DNA of 36,240 nt from Comamonadaceae bacterium (GTDB lineage: Bacteria > Pseudomonadota > Gammaproteobacteria > Burkholderiales > Burkholderiaceae_C). The translations under genes and the position numbers were made by a program. The stretch is from contig CANFMK010000005.1 of NCBI GenBank assembly GCA_947448325.1, positions 1 to 36,240 of the forward strand, in the 5' to 3' direction. This document shows, one piece after another, positions 1-7,351 of this stretch (positions are counted from its first letter, which is position 1; every line of letters begins with the position of its first letter). Below the pieces are notes generated by a model. The model saw only the letters and a list, made by a program, of their open reading frames with translations, ran no database searches and was not told where the DNA came from.

Positions 1-675
1 ATCACACGCCAAATGCAAGACGAGTTGGCCTTGGCCAGCCAGCGCAAAGCGGCCGCAGCCATCCAAGCAGGCCGATTCAAGGACGAAATCGTCCCGGTCG
101 CCATCCCACAGCGCAAGGGCGACCCCGTTATTTTCGATACCGACGAATATGTGAACCAAAAAACCAACGCCGAAGCCTTGGCCGGTTTGCGTCCTGCCTT
201 TGACAAAGCAGGCAGCGTGACCGCAGGCAATGCCTCAGGCATCAACGATGGCGCTGCGGCGGTGGTCGTCATGTCGGCTGCCAAAGCGGCGGCTCTGGGT
301 CTCAAACCCTTGGCCCGCATTGCGGCCTTTGGCACCAGCGGTTTGGATCCGGCCACCATGGGCATGGGCCCCGTGCCTGCCTCGCGCAAAGCGCTGGCCC
401 GCGCCGGCTGGAACGCCAGCGATGTGGACCTGTTTGAATTGAACGAAGCGTTTGCGGCGCAGGCTTGTGCGGTGAACAAAGAATTGGGCATCGACCCCTT
501 GAAAGTCAACGTCAATGGCGGTGCGATCGCCATTGGGCACCCCATTGGTGCATCCGGCTGCCGCATTTTGGTGTCTTTGCTGCATGAAATGCAGCGCCGT
601 GATGCCAAAAAAGGCTTGGCCGCTTTGTGCATCGGTGGCGGCATGGGGGTGTCTCTCGCCCTCGAACGCGCCTGA
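1..675 (+). CDS. phaA: acetyl-CoA acetyltransferase (thiolase), C-terminal part
   Basis: This is the 3' portion of a biosynthetic thiolase, which condenses two acetyl-CoA to acetoacetyl-CoA as the first step of PHB synthesis. The frame is open to base 1; the ATG at 13 is internal, because the upstream codons read ITRQ and match the usual thiolase context before QDELA. The C-terminal catalytic motifs are visible: the GHPIGASG histidine loop and the CIGGGMG cysteine loop near the end. The N-terminal nucleophilic cysteine lies outside the window. phaB follows 44 bases downstream on the same strand, the classic phaA-phaB arrangement. A catabolic atoB-type thiolase is possible by sequence, but the neighbour makes phaA the better name. 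Confidence 0.93.
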   Translation: MTRQMQDELALASQRKAAAAIQAGRFKDEIVPVAIPQRKGDPVIFDTDEYVNQKTNAEALAGLRPAFDKAGSVTAGNASGINDGAAAVVVMSAAKAAALGLKPLARIAAFGTSGLDPATMGMGPVPASRKALARAGWNASDVDLFELNEAFAAQACAVNKELGIDPLKVNVNGGAIAIGHPIGASGCRILVSLLHEMQRRDAKKGLAALCIGGGMGVSLALERA

Positions 676-719
676 TTTTTTCATTTTTTCAACCACACTC
701 ATATTCAGGAGACAACCCC

Positions 720-1457
720 ATGAGTCAAAAAGTAGCTTACGTCACCGGCGGCATGGGCGGCATCGGAACCGCCATTTGCCAACGCCTTCACAAAGAAGGC
801 TTCACCGTCATCGCCGGTTGCGGCCCCACGCGTGACTTCAATAAATGGCTGGACGAGCAAAAAGCGCTCGGCTATACCTTTTATGCCTCCGTTGGCAATG
901 TGGGGGATTGGGACTCCACTGTGGAAGCTTTCACCAAAGCCAAGGCCGAACATGGCCCGATCGATGTGCTGGTCAACAACGCCGGTATCACCAAGGACCG
1001 CATGTTCTTGAAAATGAGCCGCGAAGACTGGAGTGCGGTGATGACCACCAACCTGGACTCCATGTTCAACGTGACCAAGCAAGTGGTGCCCGACATGGTC
1101 GAGCGCGGCTGGGGACGCATTATCAACATCTCTTCGGTGAACGGTGAAAAAGGCCAAGCCGGTCAAACCAACTACTCGGCCGCCAAAGCCGGTATGCATG
1201 GTTTTTCCATGGCCTTGGCACAAGAGATGGCCACCAAAGGCGTGACGGTCAACACCGTGAGTCCCGGCTACATTGGCACCGACATGGTCAACGCCATTCG
1301 CCCTGACGTACTGGAAAAAATCGTGGCCACCGTGCCCGTCAAGCGCCTGGGTAAGCCCAGCGAAATCGCCTCCATCATCGCCTGGCTGGCCAGCGAAGAG
1401 GGCGGTTACGCCACCGGTGCTGACTTCTCGGTGAACGGTGGTTTGCACATGGGCTAA
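720..1457 (+). CDS. phaB: acetoacetyl-CoA reductase (NADPH, PHB synthesis)
   Basis: The protein has 245 residues and is a short-chain dehydrogenase that reduces acetoacetyl-CoA to (R)-3-hydroxybutyryl-CoA. The Rossmann glycine motif GGMGGIG is at residues 10-16, NNAG at about 86-89, the catalytic serine pair at 138/139, and the YSAAK active site has Tyr152 and Lys156. The C-terminus ends in the typical SVNGGLHMG. The length matches PhaB of Burkholderiales. I chose the ATG at 720 because an AGGAG stands 8 bases upstream; the longer ORF from 627 runs back into phaA. It is followed by a strong terminator, so phaA-phaB form the end of a transcription unit. Confidence 0.95.
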   Translation: MSQKVAYVTGGMGGIGTAICQRLHKEGFTVIAGCGPTRDFNKWLDEQKALGYTFYASVGNVGDWDSTVEAFTKAKAEHGPIDVLVNNAGITKDRMFLKMSREDWSAVMTTNLDSMFNVTKQVVPDMVERGWGRIINISSVNGEKGQAGQTNYSAAKAGMHGFSMALAQEMATKGVTVNTVSPGYIGTDMVNAIRPDVLEKIVATVPVKRLGKPSEIASIIAWLASEEGGYATGADFSVNGGLHMG

Positions 1458-1477
1458 GTCGATTTCGACGCTCCCTT

Positions 1478-1508
1478 CAAACCCCGCTTCGGCGGGGTTT
1501 GTCATTTT
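1478..1508 (+). terminator. Rho-independent terminator after phaB
   Basis: A perfect 10-bp stem (CAAACCCCGC / GCGGGGTTTG) closes a TTCG tetraloop at 1488-1491 and is followed by a short T-rich run (TCATTTTC). It lies 20 bases after the phaB stop, so it should end the phaAB transcript before the dusA stub. Confidence 0.9.
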
Positions 1509-1543
1509 CAAGGCTGAATGGGAAGGGCTGGGATAATCAGCCT

Positions 1544-1633
1544 ATGTCTGATGCTATTTCTGTGGCCCTGAGGCCGTCCCACAACCCTTGGCGCCTGTCT
1601 GTGGCCCCGATGATGGATAGGACGGAGAAGTGA
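1544..1633 (+). pseudogene. dusA: 5' stub of the original dusA, cut by island insertion
   Basis: This short frame of 29 codons starts at ATG 1544 and reads PWRLSVAPMMD before turning into RTEK and a stop. The same block occurs at the start of the complete dusA at 13810 (PWRLSCAPMMD, then WTDRHC). The stub therefore is the original N-terminus of dusA, including 14 residues before PWRL that the present gene has lost. Homology to dusA ends just after the shared ATGATGGA at 1610-1617, which marks the left junction. The original dusA promoter should lie between the phaB terminator and 1544 (GATAAT at about 1532-1537 is a possible -10). Transcription from it would now make only this short peptide. 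Confidence 0.85.
1610..1623 (+). other. left attachment-site candidate (attL)
   Basis: ATGATGGA at 1610-1617 is followed by TAGGAC, where intact dusA at the right end has CTGGAC. The eight identical bases, plus weaker similarity on both sides, mark the probable crossover region. Confidence 0.6.
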
Positions 1634-1657
1634 GCATCTATGCGGGCTGCAGAGGAC

Positions 1658-1679
1658 CTCGTAGCAATCTCGTAGCAAT
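1658..1679. repeat. two tandem copies of an 11-bp repeat near attL
   Basis: CTCGTAGCAAT occurs at 1658-1668 and again immediately at 1669-1679. The pair sits about 45 bases inside the left island end, between the att core and the end of the PrtN-like gene. Short direct repeats in this position are often arm-type binding sites for an integrase or excisionase. That role is an inference from position. Confidence 0.6.
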
Positions 1680-1698
1680 TCATTCCTCTGCCAAGCCA

Positions 1699-1938
1699 TC
1701 AAATTCGGTTTGCTTTCCACTTTTTCGTGGCCAGCTCTCGTTGGGCGTCAATGTACTGCGCTACGTCTGATATGTGAGCGCACCAACGCGGCCCGACCTT
1801 GAACATCGGGATTGGGACCGATTCGGCGGACAACATGTTGGACATGGTTTCTCGCTTCACGCCCATCAGCTCAGCGACCTGCTCTCGCGATAGGACTGGT
1901 TTTTCGTAAAGCATCAAGAGTGCGAGTTCTCTTTTCAT
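1699..1938 (-). CDS. PrtN/AlpA-like small DNA-binding protein (possible excisionase)
   Basis: This is a protein of 79 residues with a predicted helix-turn-helix around SREQVAELMGVKRETMSNML. It has a C-terminal part (AHISDVAQYIDAQRELA) that resembles the end of pyocin activator PrtN, a family often found in prophages and islands. I chose ATG 1938 because GAAAGG stands just upstream on the minus strand; the tracked start at 1980 is a GTG giving 14 extra poorly structured residues. It is the first island gene after the left junction and is transcribed toward it, as recombination directionality factors often are. It could regulate island genes, act as excisionase, or be a relic; the family resemblance is by eye. 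Confidence 0.7.
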   Translation of the reverse strand: MKRELALLMLYEKPVLSREQVAELMGVKRETMSNMLSAESVPIPMFKVGPRWCAHISDVAQYIDAQRELATKKWKANRI

Positions 1939-2286
1939 ATCTGCCTTTCTTGGCGTAGTTGGGGATGAGCGATGTCCCACAGTGTCAGTGGCACTTATCG
2001 CTCTCGGAGCGACAAACTACGTACAAATTAACAATGCGTCAAATGCTTGGGCATTGACGCAATTTAATAGCTGGGCAAGGTGGACGGCTCTGAAAGGCCC
2101 TAAGCAGACCGTCGCTGCAAACGCCTAAATAAATGCGAACAAATAAAGCAGTCGTTGGAAGTCGCCAAAATTTGCGGACTTTGTTACACCGCTTTGGCGC
2201 GGCTTAGAGGTGGCAGGTCAAAGTGACCGAGGTGCTCGTGAGGCCCATTGATAGACCGTTTGACCGCCCAAGAAGATGCGCAAGGT
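1939..2286. other. gene-free stretch with an inverted repeat
   Basis: No convincing coding frame is present. The sequence is relatively AT-rich near the PrtN-like start. An imperfect hairpin, TGCGTCAAATGC (2035-2046) and GCATTGACGCA (2051-2061) around TTGG, pairs over 11 bp with one bulged A. It lies about 100 bases upstream of the PrtN-like start, so it could be an operator or a terminator. The remainder to 2286 shows nothing I can name, and I found no missing second half of the AraC-type domain there. Confidence 0.5.
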
Positions 2287-2580
2287 TTAACTCTCGAAAA
2301 GATTTGCCTGAGGATGAATGAGCAACCTCTTTTTTTGTTCCCTTACATTTTTGATGTAGGCCATCGGCGTTTGATGCTTATGTATTTGGAATAGTGGAAT
2401 TAAATCTTTATGTGATAGGCCACTTTGATCGGTGAGTTGCTCCCAACCGATACTGGTTTCAAAATTGACTGAAATCCAAAGACACAATGATTCAATTTTT
2501 TCAGCATTGGCGGCAGTCAAAATTGAATTGATTCTGGTGATTCGTTTCATTGCACATTCCAAAAAGGAAAAGGCACTCAT
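2287..2580 (-). pseudogene. AraC-type regulator fragment (first half of DNA-binding domain)
   Basis: The 97-residue frame carries the first part of an AraC/XylS DNA-binding domain. It has a helix-turn-helix around WEQLTDQSGLSHKDLIPLF and the linking segment TPMAYIKNVREQKKR, which corresponds to the conserved sPxxYixxxR stretch. The second helix-turn-helix (the usual GFxdxsyFsrxFkkxxGxtP block) is absent, and the frame stops after LIHPQANLFES. No sensor domain precedes it. It follows the dioxygenase gene by 58 bases on the same strand. It may be a remnant of the cassette's earlier regulator; a functional mini-protein cannot be excluded. A start at ATG 2550 is also possible. Confidence 0.6.
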
Positions 2581-2638
2581 TGGGGTCTTCAGCCTTACCC
2601 CTCAATTCAAGAGCCTTCTGAGGCCTGGGCGTTTGACA

Positions 2639-3565
2639 TCAGGTCAGTTTCCCTCCACCCAAGACTTTTTGATTCACGCTGACTTTGTCGGCTTTGACCC
2701 CTTGTTCGTCAAAGGTGACGCGCTGATTGACACGGTTGTGAGGCCAATAATCGGCCACTGCATAGTGCTGGGTGGATCGGTTATCCCAAATGGCAATGCC
2801 ATGAGCCTCCCACTGATGATGAACCATGAATTCAGGCTTCTTCATCCATTCCAGCAAAAACCGCAAAACACCCACCGCTTCATGGCGATCTACCCCTTCG
2901 ATGTTGCGAGTGAAATCGCTGTTGACGAAAATACATTTGCGCTTTGAATCGGGGTTGATGCGCACGACCGGATGCACCACAGGTTTGAAAGCTCTGATGG
3001 CTGCAATCAAGGCCTCATCACCGCGTTTCCCCAACGCTTCCCGAAAACCTGAAACTTCCCAACTGTGAACAGCGGTGAGCCCCTCTAGATATTTTTGCAT
3101 GCCAGGGGACAACCACTCATAGGCCTTGCTGGTACTGATCCAACACGTGTTGCCCCCTGCTGGTGGCGTCACAGTGATTTGAATCGCCGTGCCCAAGGGA
3201 GGATGAGGCTTCCAACTGATATCCGTGTGCCAATTGTCGATGGACGGTGGACGCTCGGGGTCGGAGGTGATGACCTCCAGGTCTGGTGAAGAAGGATGCC
3301 GGTCAAAATAAGAACCCGAGGACAAGGGGCCAAACACTTTGGCCAAGGCAATGTGCTGATCGGGTGTAATGACTTGAGGTCGAAAGAAGATCACCTCAAA
3401 ATCAAACAATGCTTGACGCAATTCAGCTTGAACGGGCTTGCTCAACGGTTGGGTCAAATCCACGCCTTCGATCCACGCAGCAAAGTTGGGCATGCGCGGC
3501 ACGGGCTTGATGTGCTTGTAGCGTTTGGCGATATTGATCAGTTTCAGGGGTTTGGTATTGGCCAT
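2639..3565 (-). CDS. TauD/TfdA-family Fe(II)/2-oxoglutarate dioxygenase
   Basis: This 308-residue enzyme belongs to the TauD/TfdA family, which hydroxylates a substrate next to a heteroatom using 2-oxoglutarate and oxygen. In taurine dioxygenase this releases sulfite. The iron ligands are in place: His113 and Asp115 in WHTDISW and His267 in STQHYAVADYWP, with Arg278 as the likely 2-oxoglutarate carboxylate ligand in HNRVNQR. The length fits the family. It lies 95 bases after the permease gene and is probably part of the importer operon, so it should act on whatever that importer brings in. A sulfonate is plausible, but the family also acts on aryloxyalkanoates and other compounds, so no symbol is given. 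Confidence 0.88.
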   Translation of the reverse strand: MANTKPLKLINIAKRYKHIKPVPRMPNFAAWIEGVDLTQPLSKPVQAELRQALFDFEVIFFRPQVITPDQHIALAKVFGPLSSGSYFDRHPSSPDLEVITSDPERPPSIDNWHTDISWKPHPPLGTAIQITVTPPAGGNTCWISTSKAYEWLSPGMQKYLEGLTAVHSWEVSGFREALGKRGDEALIAAIRAFKPVVHPVVRINPDSKRKCIFVNSDFTRNIEGVDRHEAVGVLRFLLEWMKKPEFMVHHQWEAHGIAIWDNRSTQHYAVADYWPHNRVNQRVTFDEQGVKADKVSVNQKVLGGGKLT

Positions 3566-3660
3566 GGGAACTCACTTTCGCGTGAATGAAAAAAAGGGGA
3601 GAAGCAGGAGGGGCGGATAGATTGGAAAATTGGTGATGTTTCAGAAAATCCAAAACTAGG

Positions 3661-4416
3661 TCATTGCCAATGGAGCAAACGTTTTTCAAGCCATGTCATG
3701 GTTTTCATCACACTGACGCCGATCACGGCCAAGACCAAGAGCAGGGCCATCACCCCATTGACTTCAAAAGTGGAGCCTAAATAGGCCAATGATTGGCCAA
3801 GACCCTTTTCTGAGGCAATGATTTCCGCGCCGATAACGCCCAAGAGTGAATAGATCAACCCCAAACGCAGCCCCGAAAAAATCACCGGTACAGCACCCGG
3901 CAGGGTGACCTGAAAAAACGTTGATATTGCGCTGGCGCCCAAAGTCTTGCAAAGGGTCACATGGTCTTGACTCACGCCACGTATGCCTGCAACGGTGCTT
4001 GACAACACAATAAAGAAAGTCAAGCTACAACCCAGTGCAATCTTTGAACCGAGCCCCAAGCCAAACCACAAGATGAAAAGTGGTGCCAATGCAATTCGTG
4101 GCATCACATTCATCGCGTTCAAATAGGGCTCAAGAAACTTCTCAAATTTTGGAAACCCGACAAACAACAAACCTACGGTTATAGCGGCCACACTGCCAAT
4201 CGCAAAAGAAATTAGAGTCCCGGCCATGGTCCAACCCATGTCAACCCACAGTTGTCCAGATGTGAAGTTGTTCCATAAAAATTTCAAAATTCCGCTGGGT
4301 TGCCCCACAAATGTCGGATCGAGCCAACGGTTGACTGTGAGCCATTCGCCCAGTGCGAACATGACACAGACAAAGACCAGGTGTACGCCAGCCCACTTTA
4401 ATTTTTCAACCTTCAT
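3661..4416 (-). CDS. ABC transporter permease (TauC/SsuC type)
   Basis: This is an inner-membrane permease of about 251 residues with six predicted transmembrane segments. It carries the BPD permease EAA-like loop (CKTLGASAISTFFQVTLPGAVPV begins around residue 150), as in SsuC, TauC and NrtB. I chose ATG 4416 (MKVEKLKWAG) because it overlaps the ATPase stop by 11 bases, the normal arrangement in such operons, and the first transmembrane segment follows at once. The tracked start at 4527 would lie deep inside the ATPase gene. It works with the ATPase at 4406 and the binding protein at 5219 as a nitrate/sulfonate/taurine-type importer. Confidence 0.9.
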   Translation of the reverse strand: MKVEKLKWAGVHLVFVCVMFALGEWLTVNRWLDPTFVGQPSGILKFLWNNFTSGQLWVDMGWTMAGTLISFAIGSVAAITVGLLFVGFPKFEKFLEPYLNAMNVMPRIALAPLFILWFGLGLGSKIALGCSLTFFIVLSSTVAGIRGVSQDHVTLCKTLGASAISTFFQVTLPGAVPVIFSGLRLGLIYSLLGVIGAEIIASEKGLGQSLAYLGSTFEVNGVMALLLVLAVIGVSVMKTMTWLEKRLLHWQ

Positions 4417-5215
4417 GTTTGCTCCAACCAGATTCAAGATGCGACCATATCTGCGCATAAAGCTCGTGGAAATGGGGGTCTTTTTGAAGATCGCGAATGG
4501 AGCGCGGACGTGGCAAGTCAATGGCAATATTGGCCACGATGCGTCCAGGCCTTGAGGTCATGACCACCACACGATCAGAAACCGCGACGGCTTCTGATAA
4601 ATCGTGCGTCACAAAAAGGACCGACTGCTGATGTTGTTGGCACAGGCGCAACAACAGATCTTCCAGTTGCAGTTTGGTTTGCGCATCCAGCGCGCCAAAA
4701 GGTTCATCCATCAACAAGACTGGAGAACCCAAAGCAAAAGTGCGGGCCAGAGCAACCCTTTGACGCATGCCGTGCGAAAGCGCTTTGGGATAGGCCTTTT
4801 CAAAACCTGCCAAACCCACCTCAAGCAACATGGCTTGGGCACGTTCTTTGGCTTGTGCCACGGGCACGCCGCGCACTTGCATGCCAAACATGGCGTTTTC
4901 TAAAGCGGTCTTCCAAGGGAGCAGGCTGTCGCGCGCTAGCATATAGCCGACTTGGGGATTGCCTTGCACGGGCGAAGCGCCAGCCAGTTTGATCGTGCCT
5001 TTTCCGGTCTGCGCCACCAAACCAGCAGCCATATTCAAAAGCGTTGTTTTGCCACAGCCACTGGGGCCGACCAAGGACACAAATTCGCCTTGCTGAATGT
5101 GCAATGACACGTCAAATAAGACCGGGCTCGTGCCATCAAAACTCAAACTGAGACCATCGACCGCAATGGCAAGCAATTCAGGATGAGATTCGATGCTGGT
5201 GTTGACCTTGTGCAT
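4406..5215 (-). CDS. ABC transporter ATP-binding protein (TauB/SsuB type)
   Basis: The 269-residue ATPase has Walker A GPSGCGKTT at residues 50-58, a signature LSHGMRQR at about 145-152, Walker B VLLMDE at 165-170, D-loop GALD, and the switch histidine at 203 (VTHD). The Q-loop region reads YMLARDSLLPW, lacking the usual glutamine; this variant is known among nitrate/taurine-type ATPases. The signature LSHG in place of LSGG is also seen in this subfamily. It starts 3 bases after the binding-protein stop and overlaps the permease, so the three are translated together. Confidence 0.92.
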   Translation of the reverse strand: MHKVNTSIESHPELLAIAVDGLSLSFDGTSPVLFDVSLHIQQGEFVSLVGPSGCGKTTLLNMAAGLVAQTGKGTIKLAGASPVQGNPQVGYMLARDSLLPWKTALENAMFGMQVRGVPVAQAKERAQAMLLEVGLAGFEKAYPKALSHGMRQRVALARTFALGSPVLLMDEPFGALDAQTKLQLEDLLLRLCQQHQQSVLFVTHDLSEAVAVSDRVVVMTSRPGRIVANIAIDLPRPRSIRDLQKDPHFHELYAQIWSHLESGWSKHEG

Positions 5216-5218
5216 GGA

Positions 5219-6223
5219 TCAACGCAGTTGCAATATTTTTGAGGTGTCGACTGTTTTATCGATTTGTGCTGTTTTGTGTAAATAGTCGGCGGCAGCTTGC
5301 AAGGCTTTAGGATCAAGCGAGAAGCCTGCGCCGGAGATGGAACCTCGCAATGATGTTTCTACAGCCAATGCGCCTGCAGGCCCTTCTATCTTGAAGGTGT
5401 CGTTGATGATTTTCAGCAATGCATTGAAATTAGCGGGATTCTGAACAAAAACCTCAGACTCACGCATGGCTTTGGCAAATCCGTCCAATGTGCTGGCTTT
5501 CTTCTGCGCAAAATCTCCGCGCACCGTCATTGGCCCCGCAGCACCGTTGAGTTGTGTGATCTCCTTGGGGCCTTCGCCCTTACGGGGGTCCACGATGATG
5601 CGGCAGACTTTCATCGCCACACAAAAGCCGTCCATGGGCGAGAACAGCATGAGCGCGTCTATTTGTTTGTTTGCAATAGCGGGCAAAGCCGTATTGGGAG
5701 AGCCCACCGGTACGATGGTCACGTCACTGCCGGACATACCTGCTCCTTTGAGCATGTCGAGCAACTGAAATTCAGCACCGGAGCCCCGTGCCGTGACACC
5801 GATTTTTTTGCCTTTCAAATCGGCCATCACGGCTGGATAGCCTTTGGCCGCATTCGGCGTTTCAGTGTGTGCACCGGCCATCAGATAGAAAATGTTGCCA
5901 CGTGAACCGCTGCCGATGATTTTGAGATCAGCGCCCTTGTTGACCGCTTGAATCACGACCTCTGCGGGGCCATAAGCCACATCAATGTCACCGGCGAGCA
6001 GTGTCTGAATTCCCAAAGGCGCGGCCGGAATCGATTTGAGTTCGCATTTGATGCTATTTTTCTCGCAATACCCATTGGCGATTGCCACTCGCACCAAGAC
6101 ATTGCCAAGACCGGGGTAATCCTGAATCCGCAGGGTTTCCATCTGCGCCCAAACCGTGGCGCCCCAAGTCAGGGCCGCAAAGCCCAAAGCAGTTCTAACG
6201 AGTGAGGAAAAAAAGAGTGGCAT
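5219..6223 (-). CDS. ABC transporter periplasmic binding protein (NMT1/TauA-like)
   Basis: The 334-residue protein has a signal peptide with cleavage likely after TVWA (about residue 26), then an NMT1/SsuA/TauA-type fold with the recurrent LLAGDIDVAYGPAE motif around residue 80. It should bind the substrate in the periplasm and hand it to the permease. ATG 6223 is supported by GGAGA about 7 bases upstream. It is first in the minus-strand operon (binding protein, ATPase, permease, dioxygenase, AraC fragment) and is divergent from a Crp/Fnr-family regulator across a region with strong palindromes. The ligand is unknown: sulfonates, nitrate, thiamine precursors and aromatic acids are all used by this family. 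Confidence 0.9.
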   Translation of the reverse strand: MPLFFSSLVRTALGFAALTWGATVWAQMETLRIQDYPGLGNVLVRVAIANGYCEKNSIKCELKSIPAAPLGIQTLLAGDIDVAYGPAEVVIQAVNKGADLKIIGSGSRGNIFYLMAGAHTETPNAAKGYPAVMADLKGKKIGVTARGSGAEFQLLDMLKGAGMSGSDVTIVPVGSPNTALPAIANKQIDALMLFSPMDGFCVAMKVCRIIVDPRKGEGPKEITQLNGAAGPMTVRGDFAQKKASTLDGFAKAMRESEVFVQNPANFNALLKIINDTFKIEGPAGALAVETSLRGSISGAGFSLDPKALQAAADYLHKTAQIDKTVDTSKILQLR

Positions 6224-6288
6224 GTCGTCTCCAATGTGATGGCTGATCCTTGAGCAAGGTCAAGTCGATCTCATTTGAAAACGCAACG

Positions 6289-6300
6289 AATTGATCAATT
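6289..6300. promoter_or_regulatory. 12-bp perfect palindrome, operator candidate
   Basis: AATTGATCAATT at 6289-6300 is a perfect palindrome in the divergent region between the ABC operon (start 6223) and the Crp/Fnr-family gene (start 6381). It abuts and overlaps by four bases the larger palindrome at 6297-6318. Confidence 0.5.
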
Positions 6301-6318
6301 GTTACCCGGGTGACAATT
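6297..6318. promoter_or_regulatory. 22-bp palindrome, probable Crp/Fnr-type operator
   Basis: The half-site AATTGTTACCC is mirrored by GGGTGACAATT; ten of eleven base pairs are symmetric, the only exception being T6303 against G6312. The length and two-fold symmetry suit a Crp/Fnr-family dimer. It is 74 bases upstream of the binding-protein start and 63 upstream of the regulator's chosen start, so one protein could control both directions. Confidence 0.65.
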
Positions 6319-6380
6319 TAAGGGAAAGCACCCAAAATGGATGCTCGACCGAAACCAGCTCTTTCCCGATCCACCGTTCT

Positions 6381-7076
6381 ATGAATTCAGTACCCCCCGC
6401 GCTTCGTGGCACTTCCCTGAAGAGCATCGATGTCATGGCCTTGTCTCAGTCATGGGCTGAGAATTCGGCCCTGATGCCGCGCACCACAGAGGCTTTGATG
6501 AAAATCGGCGTGGTTCGGCCATGGCAAACGGGTCAAGTTGTCCTGAGTCGCGGTCAGTCGATTTCGGTGGCCCTTTTGCTGATCAAGGGCCGAATGCGTG
6601 TCAGTGTGACCACCCTGGATGGCGAGGAACAACTTTTGCGCTGGATGTTGCCCGGCGAAATTTCGGGTTTGAGTTCCGTTTTTGCCGATACCACTTACCC
6701 GGCCGATTTGGTGGCAGCTGTCCCTAGTCAAGTTTTACAGATCGAGCGCGTGAAGTTGCTGGAACTCATCAGTCAAGACGCTTCAGTGGCGGTGGACTTG
6801 CTTCGCATATTGGGCTTGCGTATCAATCAGTTGTTTGACACCTTGGCCGATCAGGTGATGCCCACGCTGGAAAAAAGAGTCTGGGCCACTTTAGAGCGCA
6901 TCGCCAGGTTCAATAGCGTGCAAGTTCCTGACGGTGTCCAGCTGCTGGTCAGTCAAGCCGATTTGGCGCAAGCGGCTATGGCGTCGCGGCAAAGAGTGAA
7001 TCAACAGCTGAGGCGCTTTCAAGCCCAGGGCCTTATTCGACTGGGTTACCGCAACATCGTTTTGCTGCGCAAGTGA
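6381..7076 (+). CDS. Crp/Fnr-family transcriptional regulator
   Basis: From ATG 6381 the protein has 231 residues. It has an N-terminal cyclic-nucleotide-type beta-barrel (GQVVLSRGQSISVALLLIKG, then GEEQLLRWMLPGEISG), a dimerisation helix (LRILGLRINQLFDTLADQ), and a C-terminal winged helix with recognition helix around SQADLAQAAMASRQRVNQQLRRFQAQGLI. There is no N-terminal cysteine cluster, so it is not an oxygen-sensing FNR. The effector is unknown. The tracked frame starts at a TTG (6291) that overlaps the operator palindromes, so ATG 6381 (MNSVPPALRG) is more likely, though no clear ribosome site precedes it. It probably controls the divergent importer-dioxygenase operon. Confidence 0.85.
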   Translation: MNSVPPALRGTSLKSIDVMALSQSWAENSALMPRTTEALMKIGVVRPWQTGQVVLSRGQSISVALLLIKGRMRVSVTTLDGEEQLLRWMLPGEISGLSSVFADTTYPADLVAAVPSQVLQIERVKLLELISQDASVAVDLLRILGLRINQLFDTLADQVMPTLEKRVWATLERIARFNSVQVPDGVQLLVSQADLAQAAMASRQRVNQQLRRFQAQGLIRLGYRNIVLLRK

Positions 7077-7351
7077 GATCTTATTGGGTTTGTGACGCTC
7101 TTAAGAGGTCATGGCTAGTAGGGGCGCAAGGTGAGATTGCGTTCCCATAAGGTAGTAGGCTGACGGTTGGATGAATGGGGTTTAGTCACTATTTTGCATC
7201 TGCCAAAGAATTCGAAGGCTGGAATCCTTTTGGAATACGGCGCTCTAAATTCGGGCCAGTATTTCTGAATGAGATTTAGCGCATTTCGGGTCCGAGTGTC
7301 AGCAGCTTACGATAACGTTTTTTTGAGTGCGGTAATCACTATCGTCAGGGC
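7077..7351. other. intergenic region between convergent regulators
   Basis: This stretch of 275 bases lies between the Crp/Fnr-family stop and the MarR-family stop. I see no coding frame and no strong T-tailed hairpin; CTCTTAAGAG at about 7098-7107 is only a short palindrome. The two metabolic cassettes of the island meet here. Confidence 0.4.

Noticed and set aside
1508-1720. Minus-strand ORF of 70 codons over the left island junction
   Set aside because: It crosses the dusA stub and att region in the antisense direction, has no recognisable motif and is explained as a shadow.
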